Source: Candidatus Mediterraneibacter surreyensis (GTDB lineage: Bacteria; Bacillota; Clostridia; Lachnospirales; Lachnospiraceae). From it: a stretch of 64,000 nucleotides of DNA. The DNA lies in assembly GCA_019118885.1 (NCBI GenBank), contig DWYB01000082.1, forward strand, positions 1-64,000. The letters are read 5' to 3'. Positions 58,015 to 64,000 of this stretch are shown piece by piece. Each line of letters begins with the position of its first letter. Position 1 is the first letter of the stretch. The position numbers were made by a program, and so were the translations under genes. The notes beneath the pieces are model-generated. The model saw only the letters and a program-made list of their open reading frames with translations, was not told where the DNA came from and searched no databases.

Positions 58015-59250
58015 TCAGAACCGATGGATGAACAGACCGCTCCGAAGTTTTGGCTCAAACCATGTGGACTTGGGCGGCATGAGCATTCCTGCATCCGCAA
58101 CGGACAGAAGTTCATCCATTGAAGTCGGATACATAGAGAACGCCATTCCATCGGCTTCATCGGCTGCCTGCTCCAGAGCTTCCAGGCCGCGGATCCCACC
58201 GATAAATCGGATGCGGGGATCTGTCTTCGGATCGCTGATGCCGAAAATCGGCGCCAGGATATATTCCTGAAGCACTGATACGTCCAGGCTGCTGACCGGA
58301 TCGTCGGCATAGAGTTCCGGGGATGCAGTCAGCTGATACCATTCGCCTTGGAAATACAGTCCGAATTCTCCCTTGCATTTCGGACGATATGGTTCTGTTC
58401 CGGTTTTGTTGATCGTAAAACCACCTTTTATCTTATCAAGAAATGATTCAAATGTACACCCATTCCTGTCGATGATAACACGATTGTAGTCATAGATACG
58501 GAGTTCATCCGAGGGAAAGAGGACAGACAGAAAATAGTTATATTCTTCGTGGCCGGAATATCCCGGATCTGAGGCTCTTCTCATAAGTCCGACTCTCACG
58601 GCGGAAGCGGCCCGATGGTGACCGTCAGCAATATACAGATGTGGAATATCTGCAAATAATTGAGAAATATTATCAATATCTTCCTGCGCATCAATCTTCC
58701 ATACCTGGTGACGCACTCCGTCGTCACTGGTGAAATCGTACAGTACAGGTGAGGATTTTACTTTGTTTATGATCTGCTGCAGTGACCTGCAGGGCCGGTA
58801 TGCGAGAAAAATCGGTCCGGTCTGTGCGCTGCAGGCATCCACGTGATGTACGCGGTCTTCTTCTTTGGCGGCCAGTGTGTTCTCGTGCTTCAGGATCACT
58901 CCGTTTATATAGTCGTCGATGGAAGCGCATCCTACAAGGCCTGTCTGTGTCCTGCCGTTCATGGTGAGCGCATATATATAGTAACAGTCGGTGTTATCCT
59001 GAATAAATGATCCGTCTGCGATCATGGAATCTAGGGTACGGCGCGCTGTCTCATAGACTTCGGGTGAGTAGAGATCGGTTCCTTCGGGCAGGAGTGTCTC
59101 GGCTCTGTCTATCTTCAGAAAGGACATAGGATTGGTCTGAACAATCTTTCTGGCCTCATCGCTGCTGTATACATCGTAGGGAAGCGCCGCGATGGAGGAC
59201 GCCAGATCAGCGGATGGACGTATTCCCCGGAAAGGTCGGATGGTACTCAT
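58015..59250 (-). CDS. DUF1015 family protein
   Basis: 411 residues. STIRPFRGIRPSADLASSIAALPYDVYSSDEA at the start, the HENTLAAKEEDRVHHVDA segment and IADGHHRAASAVRV are DUF1015 motifs. The family is related to the ParB/Srx nucleotidyltransferase-kinase fold and often sits by serine synthesis genes; a serine kinase role has been proposed for related proteins. No serine gene is in this window. ATG (59248-59250) follows AAAAAGGAGACTG. Confidence 0.8.
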   Translation of the reverse strand: MSTIRPFRGIRPSADLASSIAALPYDVYSSDEARKIVQTNPMSFLKIDRAETLLPEGTDLYSPEVYETARRTLDSMIADGSFIQDNTDCYYIYALTMNGRTQTGLVGCASIDDYINGVILKHENTLAAKEEDRVHHVDACSAQTGPIFLAYRPCRSLQQIINKVKSSPVLYDFTSDDGVRHQVWKIDAQEDIDNISQLFADIPHLYIADGHHRAASAVRVGLMRRASDPGYSGHEEYNYFLSVLFPSDELRIYDYNRVIIDRNGCTFESFLDKIKGGFTINKTGTEPYRPKCKGEFGLYFQGEWYQLTASPELYADDPVSSLDVSVLQEYILAPIFGISDPKTDPRIRFIGGIRGLEALEQAADEADGMAFSMYPTSMDELLSVADAGMLMPPKSTWFEPKLRSGLFIHRF

Positions 59251-59474
59251 AAACAGTCTCCTTTTTATATGGATTTCTTTGGTTTTACAGTATATTTTAT
59301 GTGCGGTCTGCTGCAAATGATAGTGAATGAAACATACAGTATCCGGACGCACCATGGATATTCTAACACATATAGAGGGTTTTTACTATCGCGTGATTCG
59401 ACAAAAACCTTGATTTTTACTTGCCCGTAAATAAAAATTATAGTAGTATTAATATCCGAAGGAGAGATAATCAT

Positions 59475-60041
59475 ATGTGGTATTGGATCGTTATGTTTAT
59501 ACTCATTGCCGGCAGTATCGGCATGCTGGGAGTATCGTTTAGCAGTATAAAGAAAAATAAAGCCATTGCGGCCGCCGCATCAAGAAAGGGACGCCGCCGT
59601 CGCAGAGATGAAGATATTGAAGGCGAGGAAGAGTACGATGAGCCTTCGAGGAGGAGAAGGCGACAGGAGGCAGAGACCGAAGAAGAGCAGGAAAGACGTC
59701 CGCGAAAGAAGAAACGTCAGTGGAAGGTCATTCTGGAAGATATAGACAGCTGGGATAAATATAGTTTTACGTTTTATGATTCCGTGGGAATCGGAAGAGG
59801 AAAAGACGGAAGCATGTTTGAAAAATATCTTCCGATTCTGGGAGACGGCAGAGTGTCAAAGATACATTGTGTAATCCTCCACAGAAACGATAAGCTTTAT
59901 CTCAAAGACGAGGATTCCAGAAACGGTACGTTCCTCAACGGAGAACGGATCGACCGGCCGGTGGTGATACAGAGAGACGACATTATCGGTATCGGTGAGA
60001 CGAGGCTGGAAGTACAGCGTATACTCAGGGAAAGTGAATAA
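59475..60041 (+). CDS. Membrane-anchored FHA-domain protein
   Basis: 188 residues. An N-terminal membrane helix (WYWIVMFILIAGSIGMLGVSF), a very charged Arg/Glu linker (about 30-90) and a C-terminal FHA domain: GIGRGKDG, GRVSKIHCVI and KDEDSRNGTFLNGERI carry the phosphothreonine-binding residues. It should bind phosphorylated partners near the membrane. No Ser/Thr kinase is in this window. ATG 59475 follows AGGAGAG. Bases 59251-59474 show no other feature. Confidence 0.85.
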   Translation: MWYWIVMFILIAGSIGMLGVSFSSIKKNKAIAAAASRKGRRRRRDEDIEGEEEYDEPSRRRRRQEAETEEEQERRPRKKKRQWKVILEDIDSWDKYSFTFYDSVGIGRGKDGSMFEKYLPILGDGRVSKIHCVILHRNDKLYLKDEDSRNGTFLNGERIDRPVVIQRDDIIGIGETRLEVQRILRESE

Positions 60042-60054
60042 TGTAAAAAGGTGT

Positions 60055-60098
60055 GAAAGGCAGTTCCGGTGTATATCGGTACTGTCTTTCTTAATTTT
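60055..60098 (+). terminator. Probable terminator after the FHA gene
   Basis: Stem GAAAGGCAGT (60055-60064) with ACTGTCTTTC (60081-60090), one G-T pair, and a T-rich tail. Confidence 0.65.
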
Positions 60099-60177
60099 GA
60101 TCGGACAGTGTATTCACCGCAGTCAGGCCGATTTCATATACTGTACATATATAATGTCTTCCGGGAGTGAATGATTC

Positions 60178-60600
60178 ATGGACGCAAAAATTCCTTATTA
60201 TATGGCATATCCGATGCCATTTTCTTATGATGATGAGAGAACAGAGAGGATGGATTTTGAATATCTGAAGAGTATGTATCCGGATACTGCAAAGCGGATC
60301 CTGCCTTATGTGGAGGAAGAATGTGACCGTATGGAATATGAGAACAGCATGGTTTACGACCAGTACCCTGATAAACTGCAGCTCAGGCTGATGTGCAGGA
60401 GAGTGTATGATAATGTGATAAAACATGAGAGGATGTTTGCTGAAGAAGGTGAGCAGGAAGAAGTGACCGAGACGGCGGGCAGACCGGCATCACGCGGCTC
60501 AGGTTCCTTGTCACTGCGGGATTTTATCGAAGTAATGCTCTACCAGGAACTCTACAAACGCAGGAGCGATAACAGGAGAAGACACAGGAGATTTTACTAA
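60178..60600 (+). CDS. Conserved hypothetical protein
   Basis: 140 residues. A tyrosine- and acid-rich N-terminal half (FEYLKSMYPDTAKRILPYVEEECDRMEYE) and an arginine-rich end (RRSDNRRRHRRFY) with no membrane segment. I do not recognise the family, though the YMAYPMPFSY start and compact helical core suggest a small conserved Lachnospiraceae protein. It is followed by the aroK promoter. No typical ribosome site stands out (GGGAGTGAATGATTC). Confidence 0.6.
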   Translation: MDAKIPYYMAYPMPFSYDDERTERMDFEYLKSMYPDTAKRILPYVEEECDRMEYENSMVYDQYPDKLQLRLMCRRVYDNVIKHERMFAEEGEQEEVTETAGRPASRGSGSLSLRDFIEVMLYQELYKRRSDNRRRHRRFY

Positions 60601-60612
60601 TAGAAGGATTCG

Positions 60613-60645
60613 TGGTATAATGATCGCGCAAAACAAAGCGCGATC
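60613..60645 (+). promoter_or_regulatory. aroK extended -10 promoter and 8-bp palindromic hairpin
   Basis: TGGTATAAT (hexamer 60616-60621) is followed directly by GATCGCGC (60622-60629) and its inverse GCGCGATC (60638-60645), overlapping the predicted start site. Confidence 0.45.
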
Positions 60646-60719
60646 CGAAGCGACTATATCGCTTTGCTCTGCGAGAATGAGAAACAATGTGAAGATGCAG
60701 ATTGAAGAGAGAATACAGC

Positions 60720-61304
60720 ATGAAGAAAAATTTGATTTTTATCGGAATGCCGGCGGTTGGGAAGAGTACTGTCGGCATCGTAGTGGCAAAACGCCTCGGG
60801 ATGAGATTTATTGATACAGATCTTCTGATCCAGGAGCAGGAAGGAAAACTGCTCCGGGAGATCATAGCGGAAAAGGGTGAGGAAGGTTTCCTTGAGATCG
60901 AAAATCAGGTGAATGCTTCGGTGAAAGCCAGTAATTCAGTTATATCCCCGGGGGGCAGTGTGATCTACTGCCAAGAAGCCATGAAACATTATAAAAAGAT
61001 TGGTACAATTGTATATTTAAAGGCGTCTTATCAGACAATAAAGAGACGCATAAAAAATCCGAAGAAACGTGGTGTAGTGCTGAAAGAAGGTCAGTCATTG
61101 CGGGATCTCTATTATGAGAGAGTGCCGTATTTTGAAAAATATGCAGATATTACGATCTGCGAGGACGGATGCCGCATAGAGGACACTATAAAAAATGTAT
61201 TAAATGCAGTGAAAAAATATAGAAAAACGGCGCAAAAGAGGACGGAAAAGAGAACCGAATTCCGGAAAAAACTTGACAATACACCAAAGAGCAAACTAAA
61301 ATAA
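60720..61304 (+). CDS. aroK: Shikimate kinase
   Basis: 194 residues. P-loop GMPAVGKSTVG, the shikimate-binding FIDTD and SPGGSVIY motifs, and the lid with RGVVLKEGQSLRDLYYERVPYF. AroK phosphorylates shikimate on the way to chorismate. A basic tail of about 25 residues extends past the usual end. No other aro gene is close. ATG 60720 follows GAAGAGAGAAT; the upstream frame opening has no better start. Confidence 0.9.
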   Translation: MKKNLIFIGMPAVGKSTVGIVVAKRLGMRFIDTDLLIQEQEGKLLREIIAEKGEEGFLEIENQVNASVKASNSVISPGGSVIYCQEAMKHYKKIGTIVYLKASYQTIKRRIKNPKKRGVVLKEGQSLRDLYYERVPYFEKYADITICEDGCRIEDTIKNVLNAVKKYRKTAQKRTEKRTEFRKKLDNTPKSKLK

Positions 61305-61350
61305 GAGGTCGAGCCGGGGAACTGGCAAAGAGCCTCGGTGAAAAAGCGAT

Positions 61351-61378
61351 TTGAAAATAGTAGTTTATATGATATAAT
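61351..61378 (+). promoter_or_regulatory. murA promoter
   Basis: TTGAAA (61351-61356), 16 bp, TATAAT (61373-61378). Confidence 0.7.
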
Positions 61379-61488
61379 GAATTCGTGGGTGCAGGTTACT
61401 GCAATTCCCTTGCACAGACGTTAAGCGGGAGACTTTGAAATACAGAGGGGAAATACGAATAAGAATAAGATTGGGGTCGAGGTGCAAA

Positions 61489-62781
61489 ATGGAACAATAT
61501 ATAATTAAAGGCGGTAATCCGCTTGTGGGAGAAGTGGAAATTGGAGGCGCCAAGAATGCAGCGCTGGCTATACTGGCAGCAGCGATCATGACGGATGAAA
61601 CGGTCCTGATCGAGAATTTGCCGGATGTTAATGACGTTAACGTGATGCTGGAGGCAATCAGTGAGATTGGCGCGACCGTGCAGCGGCTTGACAGACATAC
61701 AGTCAAGATTAACGGCGCAACAATAGGAAATTTCAATATTGAATACGACTATATCAAGAAGATAAGAGCGTCATATTATCTGCTGGGAGCACTTCTCGGT
61801 AAATATAGACGAGCAGAGGTGGCTCTTCCGGGAGGCTGCAACATTGGAAGCAGACCGATCGACCAGCATCTGAAAGGGTTCCGTGCCCTTGGCGCTGACG
61901 TTGATATCGAGCATGGTAAGATCGTAGCTGAAGCGGATCATTTAAGAGGAACGCATCTCTATTTTGACGTTGTGACCGTAGGAGCAACGATCAATGTAAT
62001 GATGGCGGCTGCTATGTCAGAAGGTCTTACGATTATGGAGAACGTGGCGAAAGAACCACACGTGGTCGATGTAGCGAACTTTCTGAACAGTATGGGCGCG
62101 AATATCAGAGGGGCCGGAACTGATGTGATTAAGATCAGAGGAGTGCGTTCCCTGCACAAGACTGAGTATTCTATCATACCGGATCAGATCGAGGCTGGAA
62201 CATTTATGTTTGCCGCAGCAGCGACAAAGGGTGATGTGACAGTGCTCAATGTTATACCGAAACATCTGGATGCCACAATCTCTAAACTGATCGATATTGG
62301 CTGTGAAGTGGAAGAGTTTGACGATGCAGTCCGTGTAGTGTCAAAAGGTCGTCTTAGAAGCACGCAGGTGAAGACTCTTCCGTATCCCGGATATCCGACG
62401 GATATGCAGCCCCAGATCGGTGTGACTCTGGCGCTGGCAAGAGGTACAAGTACGATTACGGAGAGTATCTTTGAGAATCGTTTTAAATACCTTGGAGAAC
62501 TTGCACGTATGGGAGCCCAGGTCAAGGTGGAAGGAAATTCTGCTACAATCGAGGGGATCGAGAGGTTCTCAGGAGCAAGAGTGAGCGCGCCCGATCTGAG
62601 AGCCGGTGCCGCACTCTGTATTGCAGGTCTTGCGGCTGACGGCATCACAATCGTGGATGATATTGTATATATCCAGAGAGGATATGAACGTTTTGAGGAG
62701 AAGCTTAGAAGTCTGGGCGGTATGATCGAGAAAGTGACGAATGAAAAAGAGATTCAGAAGTTCAAGCTGAAAGTCGGATAA
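61489..62781 (+). CDS. murA: UDP-N-acetylglucosamine 1-carboxyvinyltransferase
   Basis: 430 residues. GGNPLVGEVEIGGAKNAAL at the start, active-site loop LPGGCNIGSRPIDQHLKGF with the catalytic/fosfomycin-target cysteine, and PGYPTDMQPQ. It transfers enolpyruvate to UDP-GlcNAc, the first committed step of peptidoglycan synthesis. ATG 61489 follows GAGGTGCAAA; the frame is open from 61435. Confidence 0.95.
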   Translation: MEQYIIKGGNPLVGEVEIGGAKNAALAILAAAIMTDETVLIENLPDVNDVNVMLEAISEIGATVQRLDRHTVKINGATIGNFNIEYDYIKKIRASYYLLGALLGKYRRAEVALPGGCNIGSRPIDQHLKGFRALGADVDIEHGKIVAEADHLRGTHLYFDVVTVGATINVMMAAAMSEGLTIMENVAKEPHVVDVANFLNSMGANIRGAGTDVIKIRGVRSLHKTEYSIIPDQIEAGTFMFAAAATKGDVTVLNVIPKHLDATISKLIDIGCEVEEFDDAVRVVSKGRLRSTQVKTLPYPGYPTDMQPQIGVTLALARGTSTITESIFENRFKYLGELARMGAQVKVEGNSATIEGIERFSGARVSAPDLRAGAALCIAGLAADGITIVDDIVYIQRGYERFEEKLRSLGGMIEKVTNEKEIQKFKLKVG

Positions 62782-62824
62782 AGGAGTATAATAGTTAATG
62801 CATGTTTCGAGACAGAAACAGGGG

Positions 62825-62853
62825 TTGACATTTTATCTTCTTCGGTGTAGAGT
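62825..62853 (+). promoter_or_regulatory. metK promoter
   Basis: TTGACA (62825-62830), 17 bp, TAGAGT (62848-62853), just ahead of the SAM riboswitch. Confidence 0.65.
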
Positions 62854-62885
62854 ACCTAGTGGTTAGCAAATAATATTTATATATG

Positions 62886-63045
62886 AAAACTTTCTCTTAT
62901 TCAGAGCAGTGGAGATACAAAGGATCTGTGAAGCTGCGGCAACCCCTTAAGAAGGAAGGTGCCAACCTGAGCGAGTGATCGAACAATAAGAGGATTGTAG
63001 CGATAGATATCGGCAGTCCGCTTTGCGGACTGCTTTCTTTTTCCG
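62886..63045 (+). promoter_or_regulatory. SAM-I (S-box) riboswitch with terminator
   Basis: CTTATTCAGAG at the 5' side of P1 pairs with the 3' CAATAAGAG near 62985-62995; between them are GGAGATAC, TGAAGCTGCGGCAACC and GTGCCAAC, all standard S-box motifs. The aptamer spans about 62893-62995. It is followed by terminator hairpin GCAGTCCGC/GCGGACTGC (63013-63032) and a T-rich run. SAM binding would favour termination and shut off metK. Confidence 0.95.
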
Positions 63046-63127
63046 TCAGGCAGGAATTGCCTGCACCGGACGATCCAAAGGAGAAAGTTGAGCCGGTTTT
63101 CGGCGTACAGAGAAAGGAGTTTTGTAA

Positions 63128-64000
63128 ATGGAGAAGTTATTGTTTACATCAGAATCAGTTACAGAAGGACATCCGGATAAAATGTGCGATCAGATTTCCG
63201 ATGCAATTCTTGACGCGCTTATGGAACAGGATCCGATGAGCCGTGTGGCATGCGAGACATGCTGTACGACAGGTGTAGTTATGGTTATGGGCGAGATTAC
63301 GACCAAGGCGTATGTAGATATCCCGAAGATCGTGAGAGAAACCGTCCGTGAGATTGGATATACGAGAGGAAAATACGGGTTCGACGCGGATACATGCGGC
63401 GTCATCACAACGATTGACGAACAGTCAGCGGACATTGCGCTGGGCGTGGACAAAGCGCTGGAGGCAAAGGAACATACGATGTCAGAGGACGATATCGAAG
63501 CCATCGGAGCGGGTGATCAGGGAATGATGTTTGGATATGCATCTGATGAGACGGAAGAATATATGCCCTACCCGATCGCAATGGCGCACAAGCTGGCGCG
63601 GCGGCTTACAGAAGTAAGGAAAAACGGAACGCTGCCTTATCTGCGCCCGGACGGAAAGACACAGGTGACTGTAGAGTATGATGAGAACCGTATCCCGAAA
63701 AGACTGGACGCTGTTGTCCTTTCTACACAGCATGACCCGGATGTGACGCAGGAACAGATTCATGCGGATATTAAGAAATATGTATTTGACGAAATCATCC
63801 CGGCGGATATGGTAGATGATCAGACAAAATTCTTTATCAATCCGACAGGAAGATTTGTTATCGGCGGACCGCACGGTGACAGCGGCCTTACAGGGCGTAA
63901 AATCATCGTTGATACATACGGCGGTATGGCGCGTCACGGCGGCGGGGCATTTTCCGGAAAAGACTGTACGAAAGTGGATCGCTCTGCAGCATATGCGGCG
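63128..64000 (+). CDS. metK: S-adenosylmethionine synthetase (partial)
   Basis: 291 codons are visible before the window ends. [23 protein letters not shown] at the N-terminus, [12 protein letters not shown], the [21 protein letters not shown] region and [17 protein letters not shown] match MetK. It makes SAM from methionine and ATP and is controlled by the S-box upstream. AGAAAGGAG precedes the ATG. About 100 residues should lie beyond the window. Confidence 0.95.
   Translation, partial: MEKLLFTSESVTEGHPDKMCDQISDAILDALMEQDPMSRVACETCCTTGVVMVMGEITTKAYVDIPKIVRETVREIGYTRGKYGFDADTCGVITTIDEQSADIALGVDKALEAKEHTMSEDDIEAIGAGDQGMMFGYASDETEEYMPYPIAMAHKLARRLTEVRKNGTLPYLRPDGKTQVTVEYDENRIPKRLDAVVLSTQHDPDVTQEQIHADIKKYVFDEIIPADMVDDQTKFFINPTGRFVIGGPHGDSGLTGRKIIVDTYGGMARHGGGAFSGKDCTKVDRSAAYAA

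Overview
The window looks like the chromosome of a spore-forming Lachnospiraceae-type Clostridium (Firmicutes). Evidence: strong AGGAGG-type ribosome sites, the spore genes yabP, yabQ, divIC, spoIIE and cotS, NiaR-type NAD control, ECF vitamin transporters, an S-box upstream of metK, and the order hup-rqcP-yabP-yabQ-divIC-spoIIE-tilS-hpt-ftsH known from Bacillus and Clostridia. The genus cannot be fixed by eye. Most of the window is ordinary housekeeping sequence, with one clear integrated element, the edge of a second, one defence island and several damaged genes.

Layout. 1-180: the end of an element apparently integrated in tRNA-Cys, leaving only the 3' part of the tRNA and its terminator. 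0.4-3.3 kb: two membrane proteins plus an M20 peptidase. 3.4-12.4 kb: PepSY lipoprotein, asnS, an SbcD/YhaN-like pair, cca, cotS-like kinase, phosphosugar mutase. 12.5-19.6 kb: hup and the yab/spoIIE/tilS/hpt/ftsH cluster. 19.6-28.3 kb: GH13 amylase, a Na/Pi cotransporter split by an amber codon, pyridoxamine kinase, ECF transporter, radical SAM protein, a deleted sigma factor beside an intact beta-propeller protein. 28.3-30.6 kb (minus): a low-GC darTG toxin-antitoxin operon whose DarT is a tandem duplication. 30.8-40.7 kb: rplY/ctc (with an in-frame amber near its end), yfcE, NYN protein, a fused nadA-nadB gene with nadC and niaR, a methyltransferase and a large anchored extracytoplasmic protein.

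40.8-50.6 kb: queT (minus) and a 9.1 kb integrative element with repressor, excisionase, replication initiator, DnaB-type helicase, sigma factor, type I toxin/antisense RNA, small genes and tyrosine integrase. Its ends carry the same 14-bp core (AGTTTTGTTTTACG), and each core adjoins its own promoter plus a pseudoknotted RNA; the two RNAs differ by compensatory changes. The simplest reading is that the element integrates between a queT leader RNA (probably a preQ1 riboswitch) and queT, and carries its own divergent promoter-riboswitch that restores control of queT. This is the most interesting signal in the window.

50.6-64 kb: DnaQ-like exonuclease, cstA, a pantothenate/CoA operon (coaBC, ECF S-component, coaX) with a structured leader, a 623-bp foldback element between coaX and map, map, DUF1015, FHA protein, aroK, murA, and the SAM-I riboswitch controlling metK, which runs off the window end.
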